Positions 12,300-23,559 of a stretch of 64,000 bases of DNA are shown here, piece after piece. The DNA comes from Symbiodinium natans (lineage: Eukaryota; Sar; Dinophyceae; Suessiales; Symbiodiniaceae). The position numbers and the translations under genes were made by a program. The DNA is taken from positions 1 to 64,000 of the forward strand of contig CAJNDS010000384.1 in NCBI GenBank assembly GCA_905221605.1, given 5' to 3'. The notes under the pieces were generated by a model. It worked only from the letters and a program-made list of their open reading frames with translations. It was not told where the DNA came from and ran no database searches. Position 1 is the stretch's first letter. Every line of letters begins with the position of its first letter.

Positions 12300-15110
12300 G
12301 CCCCCTGTTCCCCAAGCTCTGCCTCCACGACGGCGGTTTCCGGAGCGGTAGGCTTGGCATCCTGGACGCGTCAGGCTCGACGTGTCCCGGCATGAAAACA
12401 CTCCCACCAGCACATTGGCGCGGATGTTGCGCAATCTCTGCTCCGACTCTTTGTGCTGTCTCTGCACCTTCTGCTCGGGAAGGTCCGTGTTGCTGGACTC
12501 ATCCTGGTGGGCAACAGAGCTTGCTCTTGCAAACTATCATAGGTTTGGAGTCACAATGCAAGCAAGAGCTGCGCTGTGCCATAAGTGAGCAGTACACGTC
12601 CACGTCAACCCTGATGGTTCAAGTTCAAATGCCCGGCCTTGGAGCAGCAAGTCGCATTACCCATGTTTGCCTCCGGGATGCCACCATTGAGAGGGAGAGA
12701 TGAAACGCACGCATTCAAACTCTGGAGTCCCGCTTTGCTTGTGAGCAAACCTTCATGACAAACTGCTTTGCGACCCGTGGCTAAGACCGAAGGTATAGAG
12801 GCATCATAATGACAAGCTGAGAGAGAGAGAGAGGGAGAGAGCGACAATGAAAAATGCAAGAGGCCCTCAACCCCAACAACCCATCCCGCGGCACCGACGC
12901 TCCAACATTCCGGGTGCCTGAAAAGCGAATGCCGCAGTCTCCGAAGATGCTAAGCACACGGGCGCACCCAGAGCTGACAGCTGAGCCAAGAAGGGGCACA
13001 TCGCGGCGTTCTTTCTCCACGTGTCAGATGCTTAGATGCTTGCAGCTTAGGCTTTAGAGTTTGGGGATGTTTGGGGCAATGTCCAAGGGTGCCTGGCCCA
13101 GGCCGTGGACCAAGCATAACCATAGAAGCTAACCGCCCCCCCCATACCCTGTTTGTATAAGCTCTTAGGTAGCTCAGCAACTTCCTGGACTTGCAAGCAG
13201 CCCCTGTGCCCGAGATTCCGTGCCCATCTGGAGCCCTGGCCCTAAGTCCTATGGCTGTCGCCTCCTGCAGCTCTCCGAAGGTATCATCTGCATCCTGCGT
13301 GGCCCGGACATTCTTCGCCTGATGTGAGCAAGCCGACACAACGAAGCGTGGATTGCACAGTCCGCGCTTCGGAGGTCAAAAGAAAGCACGATCCTCACAA
13401 CGCCGAAACACCCATCCACGAGACCATGAGTGCTTATCGCTTGCTCTGTGCCGCCTGCTCTGCGAACACTTCACTGTGACGCCCCAGCCCTGCTGCACAC
13501 CTTCGCCCCAATATCCCAGCATCCATCAATTCCGGCCTGGGCGAAAATCAGCGACTCCTCCAGGTTGGAGGCCTCCTCCTAGCTCCATGCAGGACAGTCA
13601 CCAGTCACAGGCAAAACAAGTCCGAAACAGGTCCATGAAATGCAAGACGGCCCGACATTGTGACATCTGCATATCAATGCCAATCCTTTAGACGTTTTCG
13701 TGGTAAGCTGCCTCAGTCAGGTCCCCATCCGCCATCATTTTTGCGATGCGTTCAGCCTGCACTGTATGCGAGTGCTGGAGTATCAGGGCAGGAGCCATGG
13801 GCCAAGATGGGAGGCTTGGAGCAAGAAAAGTGCGGGGTTGCAGCATGGATCTAGGCTCTATTGGACGTTTTTGGACGTATGAGTCTTGTGCCTTTCTGGC
13901 TGAAGGCCCTGCTCTCTTCGTCACGGCTAACTCGGCACAACTATTGGACCAGGGCTTGCTACAATTCCAGCACTCAAAATTCCACACGAATTCCGTCTCC
14001 GGAGCAACTCAGGAGACGCTATTGAGGCGTACCCGACACATCTTCCTAGGCAGGTCAGATCAGGTTCAAGTCAGAAGGTGTTGCGTGCAAGGCCTGTGAG
14101 TTCAAGCCGCCCATGGCTGCTATGGATGAAGACTGTGCCTGGTCAAAGAACCGGGGTGCGTGTTTCACACGCTCATCAGACCCGCCGCTTGCTCCCTACC
14201 GAATGTCCCATGTCCGAAGGCATGCCTCCTGCGCCATGAGGAGAGACCTTTCCAACTCCTCACGCAGAAAATCGCATACTCCGGACCCGCATTGCAAGGA
14301 CACACCGACACTGCACCGACAGCTACAATGACTGCACCAGGAAGCATGTGCTTCCACAAGATCCCCTGACATCTTCGGAGACCAAAAGGCGTGCAACGTT
14401 GAAACCTCTGCCCGCCTCGCGCTCGTCCGCCAGCTTCAAGACTTCCGCTTGCGCTTCCTGCCTAGCAAGAAATGTTTCCATGTCTTTTCAGGGGCCCCAT
14501 GGGCATTCGGGCATTCCAGAGTGGGACCTACGGGTGGGTCCCCTTGTACCCAAAAAAAACCATGAATCTTGGAGAAGTGACTTGGGCCCCTCCGAGGCGA
14601 GCCTTAGCCTGGCTTCTTCTTGCAATGTCTGGTCCTTCTTCTCCAGCTCGACTTCAGTCTTTTCAAGTTCCTTCAGCCCCCCAAAGCAACCCTTTTCGGC
14701 TTCTAATTTGGGCTTGGGGCAGTTGAGCTGCTGCGGAACCACGCAAACCTGCTCACAGTCCAGCCCCGAACTTCGGACCCCTCTTTCTTGCCATCGCCTC
14801 TTCCAGCTCGTTGATGTACCTGAAAAAACAGGGGGGGGTGAGGGTGAGGAGAGAGGGGTGGGAGGACAGCATTGGGCCGTTGAACATCCTCTCGTGATAC
14901 GGGCTTATGTGGGAAGTCGGTAATGAAGCGACTTGACCTGACGCTGTCCTGACTAGGTCCAAGGACCTGTCAAGATCCCCCCCCTGGCCACCCCGCCTTT
15001 CGAAGCTCTTGATCACAGCCGTGTACTTCTGGACCTGGTCATTTACACGTAAGTCAGCCACCTTACCCGATGCGAGCTTGAGCTTGTCAAGGGTAGTCAA
15101 TGTGACAACT
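12300..15110 (-). CDS. Putative multi-exon coiled-coil protein
   Basis: A string of minus-strand exons, several with good splice signals, encodes charged helical peptides. They include LTTLDKLKLASG ending at GTAAGG (about 15,067); VQKYTAVIKSFERR from 15,034; YINELEEAMARKRG from 14,819 after TTTTTTCAG; KTEVELEKKDQTLQEEARLR at about 14,670-14,600; QEAQAEVLKLADEREAGR at about 14,455-14,400; EELERSLLMAQEACL at about 14,265-14,220; AERIAKMMADGDLTEAAYH at about 13,740-13,690; EEASNLEESLIFAQAGIDG near 13,570; KVQRQHKESEQRLRNIRAN in an exon at about 12,528-12,415; and DAKPTAPETAVVEAELGEQ at about 12,375-12,308. Taken together these suggest one long coiled-coil protein such as a cytoskeletal or scaffold component. 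Membership in a single gene and the exact exon ends are inferred. No conserved family is named. Confidence 0.45.
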
Positions 15111-15525
15111 CTGCCACATCCTACTACATTGACGATAGCGAGGATCCACGGTGCCTTGAGAATGTGAGTACCGAACATGCAGATGTGTATGTCATGTGCT
15201 GCTCAGAGGTGCAGGGCAGTCAGTGCAACAACTCTGCTACATGTCCGACCTTGTCATTTACAATGGCCTGAATCTGTTCAACTGTGGCGATGTACTGGTT
15301 GTCACCTCCGGGCTCAGCACAAATGCTTCACCAAAGTACTGCGACCTCTACCAGTGAAGCGCAAAGGCCCCTCCGTGCATTGGGGGCCACTGAGACCTCA
15401 CTGCAACCCCCACCGACCCAGAGTCCAGAAACCTTAACTCAGCCAAGGGCCACCGTGTCAAGAGGCGTCTCTGAAACAATTAAAACATTCATAAAGCATT
15501 CAAGGGTTTAGGGGGCGGGCGAATC

Positions 15526-16075
15526 TCAAATCTGCACCACCTTCAACCTGAGGCTCTTGCCCACTGGTTGCAGGGCACCGACATCGAGGCCCGACACCAC
15601 CTGGCCCACCTTTTGCAAGCTGATCTGGCTTACGGGGCCTGTGGTGGCCACGGTGGCTAGCTACGGGACCTGGCTTCATGAAGTCCGCAAGCATGCAGCA
15701 TGCTGGATCATCTGGGTTCTAGATGGTTCCGTGGTCCATGTCCCGGCCTCCACACTGCCCGTCGCCAGAGCCTGCGCAACAACAAAGATGCTCAGGAGAC
15801 CCCAACAGCTCCAGTAAGCATGCAGAGCGTCAGAAACCTGATTGCACTTGGCCCCTACAATCTTCCGGCACCATCACCCGCCTGCGACTCTGAGGTGGCT
15901 GCTGGTGATGGCTCTTGCTGCGCCTGATCCAGGGGAAAGCTATCACCCCTACACCGCATTGCCAGGGCGGCGTCATCTTGCAAGGCGCTTCCAACTCGAC
16001 AGTAGTTCAAGATTTCCGTGGGTATTAAAGACCAAAGACGGCCCATTTGTGCAAAGATGAGCTCCGGCTTGGTTC
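15526..16075 (-). CDS. 3' part of a multi-exon gene, unknown function
   Basis: Three minus-strand exons fit together. About 16,075-15,955 encodes LIFAQMGRLWSLIPTEILNY and ends at a GT donor; 15,771 to about 15,712, after acceptor GCGCAG, encodes ALATGSVEAGTWTTEPS; 15,656-15,526, after GCTAG, encodes SQISLQKVGQVVSGLDVGAL and ends in a TGA stop at 15,528-15,526. The last exon is beta-strand-like and reads as a genuine C-terminus. No family was recognised, and the 5' part would lie beyond 16.1 kb, where telomere-like arrays begin. Confidence 0.45.
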
Positions 16076-16260
16076 CCTTAGGGTAGGAGCCTGCTCTCGT
16101 CGCAAGACCTCATCGTCATCTTCGCCTCAGGCGTCGCTGCACTTCTCAAGACTGGGCACAGCCTGAGCTCAACCGCTGCTCCCTGGAAATGCCTGGAAAC
16201 ATGCCTGGGGCAGTTTCGCAGACAGGGTTTAGGCCGAAACCCCAAACCACCCAAACTCCA

Positions 16261-16386
16261 ATAGGGTTTAAGGTTTAGGGTTTAGGCTTAGGGTTTAGGG
16301 TTTAGGGTTTAGGGCTGAGGGATGCTGAGGGTTTAGGGTTTTGGGTTTTGGGTTTTGGGTTTAGGGTTTAGGGTTTAGGTGTTAGG
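16261..16386. repeat. Degenerate TTTAGGG array
   Basis: Interstitial telomere-type repeat with TTTAGGG, TTTTGGG and TTAGGG variants. It is followed after about 100 bases of unrelated DNA by a second array. Confidence 0.95.
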
Positions 16387-16483
16387 GCAATCTTGCAAAG
16401 CAAGCAGCCCTCGTCTGGCAGCATCTTGGCCAGCCTGGGGAGGCAAACTTGCAGTTCACGGCTTGCCCAGATGCGGCAGGCTC

Positions 16484-16588
16484 GGTTTAGGGTTTAGGGT
16501 TTAGGGTTTAGGGTTTGGGGTTTAGGGTTAGGGTTTAGGGTTTAGGGTTTAGGGTTTCGGGTTTAGGGTTTAGGGCTTAGGGTTGGGT
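16484..16588. repeat. TTTAGGG array
   Basis: Second interstitial telomere-type block with about 14 units, including TTTGGGG and TTTCGGG variants. Confidence 0.95.
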
Positions 16589-16662
16589 CCCCCTTCGGGG
16601 CTTTCATAGTCATACGGAACCTTACATCTTGGGTGCGCGGAAAGGGACCTAACTCAGAAAAC

Positions 16663-17085
16663 CTAGCCACGCGGCACATGGACACCCCAAAGAAACTGCA
16701 ACGGGGCCATGACCCCAAATTTCATGGATGTGTGCCATTCGTTCGGTGTAACTTTAGACTTCAGTCGTCTTTCAAAAGCCTCTACGCTGTTTTCATATCC
16801 TGAAAGAAAGCAAACAGGATCAAAATGCTTTCGATCTGCAACCGCAAGATTGTAGTTACAACGGTGCTCAAAGCATTTAAACCACCTGAAGCTCCTAAGA
16901 GTCCTCGACATGGAAACCAGGCCTAAACTTCCCATTGTTGATGGCCAGCTTGGGCCAAAACCTTCAACATCCTTAACTGGAAATAACCGATAACACTTTG
17001 GTTTCAGGGCATCCCGGTACGAAAGAAACACGCAGCACGAAAGCACCAGATCTCTGGGCACGGATTTACAATCACGCATAATCAC
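16663..17085 (-). CDS. Orphan ORF, hypothetical
   Basis: A 140-codon ORF from ATG at 17,085 to a stop at 16,663, bounded by a TTTAGGG array and AT-rich DNA. The middle (FKCFEHRCNYNLAVADRKHF and following) reads like a protein, and base composition is less GC-rich than the other exons. No domain is recognised. It could be an intronless gene, a retroposed copy or chance. Confidence 0.3.
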   Translation of the reverse strand: MIMRDCKSVPRDLVLSCCVFLSYRDALKPKCYRLFPVKDVEGFGPSWPSTMGSLGLVSMSRTLRSFRWFKCFEHRCNYNLAVADRKHFDPVCFLSGYENSVEAFERRLKSKVTPNEWHTSMKFGVMAPLQFLWGVHVPRG

Positions 17086-17339
17086 GCAGACGCAAAAAAA
17101 GGCGCAACATCTTGAAGGTCTTTGGAGGCAGTTGGTTTTTGAGAAACATAGTTGAGCTCCCGTAAAGAAGACCGCACAAATGGCGAACCTCTATCACGAC
17201 GACTCAACACCCGAATTCCGTTTTTAGGACGGGAGGGGCATCTACTCCAAAACCCCTAGGGTTTGGGCTCTAATTCACACAAGTAAAGAGCCACACATGT
17301 CTTTACCCATTGAGGCTTAGGTCGCACCCTTTTAATTAT

Positions 17340-17590
17340 GTTAGATTCTTTGTAGTACACATTTCTGTACTATTTTCCACAAGATGACATCGTATAATAT
17401 AATATCATATCATAAAATACGATATACTATAATATGATCTAATATGATATAATATAATATCATATCATATCATATCATACAACAGTATAGAATTGAATAT
17501 TATAGACTTGGATAGAAGATAATGTAATATAATATAATAGAATATTATAGAATAGAATAGAATACAATACAATATCATATGTAGGATGAC
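17340..17590. repeat. AT-rich island of ATATC/AATAT repeats
   Basis: Repeats of ATATCATATCATATCAT and TAATATAATATAATA type over about 200 bases, in sharp contrast with the GC-rich flanks. Four further such islands occur in the window (26.05, 45.4, 45.6 and 63.5 kb). Confidence 0.9.
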
Positions 17591-17837
17591 CAGCGCCCTA
17601 TTCAGCAGGATTTGGGACGACTATGATCCTTCATCAAACCCTGTAGATGGCACAACCCCCACCCCCCACCCTCAATGGTAGTTTGTTTTTGGTGTGCTAA
17701 TAACTTCTCTAAACTTTATACTCACCATCAAACTAGGCGCCCAAAAGAGGACTGGTTCTATTTCAGGGGCTCTAAGCAACATCGCAGCTCCGACTCTAGC
17801 AGCATGGTTCTCTTTCATCTGTGGGTTTAAACCCTAC

Positions 17838-18214
17838 ATCCCGAAAGGTCACGAAGGCTACAACCCGACCACCGAGCGGCTCGTCCATGTCGTCTGCGAG
17901 CTGGTGGAGCAGCTCCTGGGACTTCGAGAGCTCGGGGATGCCTGCAGCGAGAACGTTTGGCTTCTGGGGGGCGCAGCTTTCTCGAGCGGGGCCACGTCTG
18001 CGGGTGCGGAGTTCATAGTTGTTCTTAGGCTGTTTAGAGGACCGCTGCCTCTTCTTGCCACATCCCTGGGCACTCGGATGCGGCCCGGAAATAGGAAAGC
18101 CACCTGAGTCAGAGCAAAGCTCAAGCGGATCATGGTCGTGAATGCTCGCTTTAGGACCCTTGCCTCCACCGCGGCCAGGATGCCAAGGACGAGAAGGGGT
18201 CTCCGCCGAGCCAT
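17838..18214 (-). CDS. 5' exons of a secreted or membrane protein
   Basis: Exon 1 (18,214-18,164) starts at ATG and encodes MARRRPLLVLGILAAVE, a short basic then hydrophobic signal-peptide-like N-terminus. It ends in phase 0 at a GC donor (GAG then GCAAGG). Exon 2 (17,963-17,838) follows acceptor CCCCAG in phase 0, encodes 42 codons including IPELSKSQELLHQLADDMDE and RVVAFVTFRD, and ends at GT (GTAGGG). Both exon lengths are whole codons and the joined reading has no stop. The family is not recognised and later exons were not found. The 118-codon ORF over the same DNA reads through the intron. Confidence 0.5.
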
Positions 18215-18353
18215 GGCAAATGTGGGGCAGTTTGACGGGGCACTACTTTGGTATATCCTGCAACTGACATTCCGGCCCTCTGGATAGGGCTGGGGGAGCT
18301 CTAAACTGCAGACGGAGCCGTAGGCGGGCTATAAGCACCATGGTGTGATGCGG

Positions 18354-18930
18354 TCAACGTCGTCTCAGGTACATCCACGCTGCGAGTGGTTCATCATGCC
18401 CGTGCAGCATGGAGGCATATGTCATGACCATGCCTTGAGCAGCAGCTGTGAAGAAGCGATTCAACCAAGCAACAAGGAAGACGTTCAGGCACCTTTTGTG
18501 GCAAGGACCTGACAAGGCAAACGCACGCGTCTGTGCCAGGGACAAAGCCAGAATATCAAGCTTCTGCCATGCAACGCTATTCATCTCTGCCTGGGTTTTG
18601 AAGCTGAAGTGCTTTTGGCACATCTTTGACAACTAATGGAAAACAGGGCACAGCTCCCTCCACAACAGTCATGTAATGCCATGACTTCTTCCTCCAGCTC
18701 ATGATTGACAAACTCAGAGGCATCTTGCGCAACTTTTCCGCCACGTCGAACCCACTGCAACTTCTGCCCAAACTTTGGGGCAGAACAAGGAGCCAACGCC
18801 CTGCGCGCGGGAAAAACTAAGAATCGCCCGAAAGTCCTTGCTATTCCACTCTCAATGTTTGCCTGTTCGGCCGCACGATGGAGCGGCCATGGGCGGGAGG
18901 TTATGCCAACGGAAACAACATGAAAAAACA
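18354..18930 (-). CDS. 3' exons of an unknown gene with a hydrophobic C-terminus
   Basis: An exon at about 18,780-18,662 encodes KLQWVRRGGKVAQDASEFVN and then HELEEEVMALHD. A terminal exon, 18,492-18,354 after acceptor AAAAG, encodes NVFLVAWLNRFFTAAAQGMV and ends AAWMYLRRR before a stop. The upstream stretch EQANIESGIARTFGRF (about 18,870) may be another exon. The C-terminal exon could span or lie on a membrane. No family was recognised. Confidence 0.4.
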
Positions 18931-19443
18931 AAATATTGAGTAGTCTTCAGATTAAACTAACCAGACCAGAAGAGGAATACAAGTAATGCATACTTGAAAG
19001 ACTATCTCCATATGGACCAAACAACTCAACACGTGTCCTATTTCCTTTTGCCAGCAGCCGCTGCCGCTGCTTCGGCAGCCGCTTCATCTTTGAGCTTCTC
19101 TTTCCTGGGGTCGCTCAGAGCTTATGGGGCCTGTAGTAGATTCAGAACAGTTCCGAAGCAAACTCTCTCCTGTGATCTTAATTCGCTACCCCATAGACCC
19201 CCCCCCCCCCCCCAGTAGGACTTCATCAACCTCGTCCACCCTATGGGCACAGCCTGTGGGTTGAAAGCTGAGGGTTTCAGGTCGCGATGCCGAGGTACTC
19301 AGCTTGCGTGAGCAGCCGACCTTTCTGCGCCACCTCCTTCAATCGTGGGTGCTCAGGGTTCAGGGCATTGTGATTTTCAAAATCACGAAGACAAGACCAG
19401 CGCCGACGGTGGCTCGTCAACTCTCGCAATGCCCTCATGACCC

Positions 19444-22400
19444 TCAATCCTTCCGCTCGGAGAAGCGATCCACAAGTGCGTCTGCGTGCTCACGCATGAT
19501 GAGGGTGAACCTGGGGAGCTTTACTCCGGAAGACGAACACGTGAAGCCGAGAGATGCTACAGTACTGCAGAGGGAGACAGGCTGGTTCGGGTTGTCGACT
19601 TAAACCAAGAGATCACAGGCCTTCCAGGCAGTACGGGGCATGATGCTCTTGCGAGCCAGCAGGCACAGTGTACGAAGTGTACTAATAATACTACGAAGTG
19701 CTAGGCATGACGAGACAGCTGCCCCGACAAAGCGCATACGATCCTGCGCCCGGGCATGTGTCAAAGGTATGCTCGACATGTCCTTCGCAAGAATACTTTA
19801 CGGGTACCAGAACTTGATGTGTTGGCACGCTGGAAGTGCTTGCAAAACATGGTTGCCAAGGCTACGTCTTTCATGGCAAACAAGGCAGCCATCGAGCTCA
19901 ACCAAGAAGACGCCCAGCAACTTGTAATATTCCTCCATGACGTCGACGACGCGATCGCGAAAGTTGGAGTCCTTCATCCTCCCTTCGTCGTCAAACTCTT
20001 GCCAAGCCTGCATGGCGCGCGGCATGGAGGTCAAAAAAAGGCTCCGGCCGAATTTTGAGCAAAGCAGGCCTTGGGAACTGAGGACTGGTTCGTGCAGCAC
20101 GGCATGCGCATCCACCGAGCAAGCCGTCTCAGCTCGTTCACAATGTTGAAGCTCCTGGGCATCCCATGGTCGCCAGAAGTGGGGGCCACGACTTGGCATG
20201 CGCGGTACTTTTTCGTAGCACGTATCAACTATAAGTACTTGAGACTGCGGCTACGAAAGCTAGACAGGCGACGCGTGTTCCAACAAGCAAGCTAACGAGG
20301 GCCTTCTTGCCGAGGGGGGGGGGGTGGCTGTGGAGGGGGGGGGTAGTTGATGTCATACCACTTAAGCTTGACCCACCTGAAACACTGTTGAAAGAAAAAG
20401 GGAGAGGGACAGATAGAGAGAGAGAGAGAGATGAATTGGTAAACGGCGCACGCTCCAAGGAGCTAGCTCTTGAGAGAGGCGCAGGGCTTTAACTGAACCC
20501 GCTTGGAGATTCTCTCATCCAACCTGAAGAGCTAAGGCAGCTAAGGTCTGTAATCACCACAAGTGGCTGACTTCCACCATTGACTTGAAGCACCACGCAG
20601 GTTCGCCCCTAGCAGGGACAGCTGGGAGGATCAAAGACGCGGCATTGCAGGGCTGCGACTGGCGCGGCCGAGTAGAAACTGCCCAAGCTCTCTAACTCAA
20701 AGTTTGGATTGCTCGAACCGGCACAGAAACGGTCGGCCTGCGTCGGGCGGACGGAGCCCGTGTTGAGCGGCAGCCAGTCGATCTGATTCTTGAAGGCGCC
20801 GGTGACGCAGCCGTGCATCTCCGGGCTCACCCAGACGTGGCCTTCTCCCGATTCAGGCGATAAGCATCTGGGTCCAAGAGCGCCGCAGTGGTGCGAGCTC
20901 TTTTAGACGGCGCAGGCTCTTCCCAGCAGCGGTCGGGCTTCAGGACATTTGGGGGACCTGTGCAGAGCGTCCAGCATGGAGGCGCCTCTTCAAGGTCGCT
21001 CCAGCGCCGGAAAAAAAAAGCCAGCAAGATCCGGGCAGGTCTTTGTGACGTGCAGGGCTCGCTCTTCTCTTGAAAGCGGAGCTATTCTCAGGGTCTGCCA
21101 GAGGGCTGGCTTGTATGCTAGAGGGCATGCTGGAGGGCACGCTGGAGGCAGCATGCTAGAGGTCAGGCTACATTGCCTACTAGAGGGCTGGCTTCAGGGG
21201 GCCATGCTAGCTAGAGGTCATGCTGGACGTCTGCATGCTCACTCTCTGGCTAAGACCTCAGCAGTCGCCACGTCGCCGGCTGGCGGCTCGGCCAGGTCTA
21301 GGTCCAGAGTGCTCTGGATCTCGCTCTTCATGGTGGACAGCTCCTCGTCCGTCAGGCGCAAGTTCTCATGCACCACCTTGTTGAGGAAGCCCCGCATGCC
21401 GGAGTATCCGGCATACAACTGGGCACTCGAACAGGCCGAGCGGCGGATCAGCTGTGCTTGCAAGAGCTCCCAGGCCTCAACCTTGTAGAGCTCTGGAGTG
21501 CCCCGTCCAGCGACGGCGAGGCGCGGGCCTCTTTTCCGTCCCTCTGCTTCTTTCTCGGAGGCGTGCTGAAGGCCAGCGGAGCATCCTCCTCCATCGGCGC
21601 CGCTGACGACGAGGAGCCAGCAAGTGCACTTGGGAGCGTCACGTCCAGCATCTCCTGCGTGGAAGGCGGTGACCGCAGGAGCATGTCGAGGATTGAGCGG
21701 CCCCTGTCCTTAGCAGGAGGGGTCTCCGGCTGGATGGGCGACTCCTGCGACTCTGGATCCAATTGTGTCGGGGCCACGCCTATCTGCGATGGCACGTCCA
21801 GGGAGACCGGGTTCTGCGAGGCATCCATGGCTACAAGCAGAGCAAGCCCCGGCGATTCTCTCGCTTCGCGGACAAAATGTCCTCAAAGCGTGTTCAAATG
21901 TCAAAGAAGGCTACGGCGCAGGTGAAAAAAGAGCTCATCACACTAACTCGCACCACTGAAGTCATGGAAGAGGACAGGGGATTTAACGGCTAGGTGCAGT
22001 GCCCTCGGACCACATCGAGAGGTTCCGCAGCTCCTGCACCTTGGGATGCTCCTCCAGAGCCGGGTCCCGCACCTCGGCTCGGGAACCGTGCCCTCAAGGT
22101 TCCGTACGCAAAATCATGTAAATTCCATGGGTCATCTCAAGGAGATCTCCGCCCCAATGGAGCCACTGAGACTCTGCAGCCAGCTTGCAGGCAGGCCTCT
22201 GGGGCAGAAAGTCCGCACCTCTGCACCAAGAACCTCTGCACAGGTTTGCAGGAGATGGAAGGCGCCAGAAGGCACTGTCCGCGATACTTAGCTGCGCCAA
22301 GAGAAATGGGGAGGATCAAACTTGGGGGGGTCGCGGGGGCTGGGGGTCTCTTCGACTTCGAGCAGTACCCGAAGGTCAAGTGCTACGTCTCCCGTCCTCC

Positions 22401-22641
22401 AGAAGTCGAGCACACTCATGTGCCAGCTTGCCTCAAGGACCATCTGCCACCAGAGCATGCCAGGCGGGCTAGGCGGGCTAAGCTAGGACTGGTATGACTC
22501 GAGCTTCAAGTCACTGGGCCATCGATGCATGAACACGAAGATCCCTCGTACTCCCAAGCAAGAAACTAATGTCTGGTTCGAGACGAGGCCGGGCTGCGAG
22601 AGAAGGAGCTGGGCCGTAAAGAACCGTAGAGGACCAAGATC
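19444..22641 (-). CDS. arsH: ArsH-type NADPH-dependent FMN reductase
   Basis: Eight exons join in phase: 22,641-22,598; 22,274-22,189; 22,072-22,003; 20,841-20,738; 20,608-20,568; 20,154-20,070; 20,007-19,922; 19,510-19,444 (TGA stop). In order they carry [14 protein letters not shown] (flavin phosphate loop), [42 protein letters not shown]...[48 protein letters not shown]...[28 protein letters not shown]...MEEYYK and [20 protein letters not shown]. These are the ArsH signatures in the right order. ArsH proteins reduce FMN with NADPH and are known to oxidise toxic trivalent organoarsenicals; a cytosolic role is expected. Six of the seven introns start with GC and one with GT. The 5' exon(s) with the start codon are not certain; a stretch ending at a GTAAGAG donor near 22,740 is a candidate. 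The family is mainly bacterial, so an old transfer is possible. Confidence 0.88.
21105..21240. repeat. GCTAGAGG(T/G)CATGCTGGA local repeat
   Basis: About six diverged copies of a short unit combining TGCTAGAGG and CATGCTGGA. They lie between two of the nested ORFs. Confidence 0.7.
21239..21828 (-). CDS. Putative nested gene inside an arsH intron
   Basis: An ORF begins with ATG at 21,828 and encodes an acidic, Ser/Pro-rich N-terminus ([20 protein letters not shown]), a helix [19 protein letters not shown] and a basic PPRKKQRD cluster that could be a nuclear signal. Around 21,490-21,465 the coding frame changes; the next frame carries [20 protein letters not shown] and [20 protein letters not shown], ending at 21,239 or at an AGAGTGAGC splice donor close by. 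The frame change needs a very short intron, an indel, or means two separate exons. Codon use is as GC-rich as in true exons. No family was recognised. It could be a nested gene, or extra exons of an arsH isoform. Confidence 0.4.
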
Positions 22642-22910
22642 CTGCAAAGTCGTTTCGGGTTCGGCTGTCGCTCTTTGCACCACTGCTAGATCATGAAGGC
22701 ACGGGTAACAATAATTTTCTGGGCTCGACAAGGCTCTTACCCGCAGGTCAATTCTTGCAGCGCGACCACTGCAGGGAAAGCTCGAAACTCCAGAATCCCT
22801 CCTTGGCGGATGGGTCAGCCGGGCGCTTGGCACCTCCACAAAGCTCAAGAAATCGTAAAAGCTCTGCGTTTAAATTTTATCAATGGGCGAGGGTCTAGAT
22901 GAAATGATTT

Positions 22911-22968
22911 GGGGGCTTCCGAATTAATTAGGGGTGCCTTATTGGGGTCCTTGCTACAAGGGATCCCG
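22911..22968 (-). mobile_element. Short inverted-repeat family element, copy 1
   Basis: GGGGGCTTCCGAATTAATTA followed by GGGGTGCCTTATTGGGGTCC and TTGCTACAAGGGATCCC. Read on the other strand it matches copy 2 at 45,844-45,898 at most positions. It lies about 270 bases upstream of the first identified arsH exon. Confidence 0.65.
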
Positions 22969-23559
22969 TATTTTCGTCTCCGTTCCCCCCCATGCAGACC
23001 TGGAAGGCCGCTGCCGAAGAAAGGTCCGTTCCGTGCTCGCCATTGGGATCTGAGAAAACCTGCCCGAAGGAGCGAGCCTTTAGCTCCGTCGTGGGGGTAC
23101 AGCTGGTTTAGGACTGAGTTCTCAAACCCGAAACCCTACACCCCAGGCCCTAGCCTGCATAGCAAAAAAGGCCAGCTCTCTTTTCTTATGCCGCTGAAAG
23201 CAGTAAATTCTGCACGCTATGTGAGCAGAGGTTTCTCGGAAGGTCTTTGTTTGTCACTCAGCAACCTGTAAGTGTGCACCTTCTTCTTGGGGGCTCCGGG
23301 CTCAAAAAAGAAGAATCCATTCTCACCCTGCACTCTTTAGGCAAAACTCAGGACCTCACGGTCAATGCCCAAAGTGAGTGCCCCGTTCTCAACTACGTAA
23401 TCTACAACCTTTCTAGCTTTCTCGGGGCTTCGCCTCGTTGATCCAGTCTGAGCCGGGGCCACTTCCCGGCGCATCCTTCCTTGTGTGCGGAATACCAGCA
23501 CAGCATACTTACAAAGCTATGAAACATGGGAGGGTTGTAGGCAGCTTTCGAGCATTTAA

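Larger units (their letters stand above)
20842..22002 (-). other. Large arsH intron holding nested coding-like ORFs
   Basis: This GC-AG intron lies between the arsH exons encoding WSEG and HVWVSP. It is about ten times longer than the gene's shortest intron (62 bases) and contains three minus-strand ORFs (21,828-21,448; 21,463-21,239; 21,027-20,827) plus a local repeat at 21,105-21,240. Confidence 0.7.

Noticed and set aside
20827-21027. 66-codon minus ORF as an arsH exon
   Set aside because: The arsH frame through this DNA is different, and the neighbouring exons join without it.
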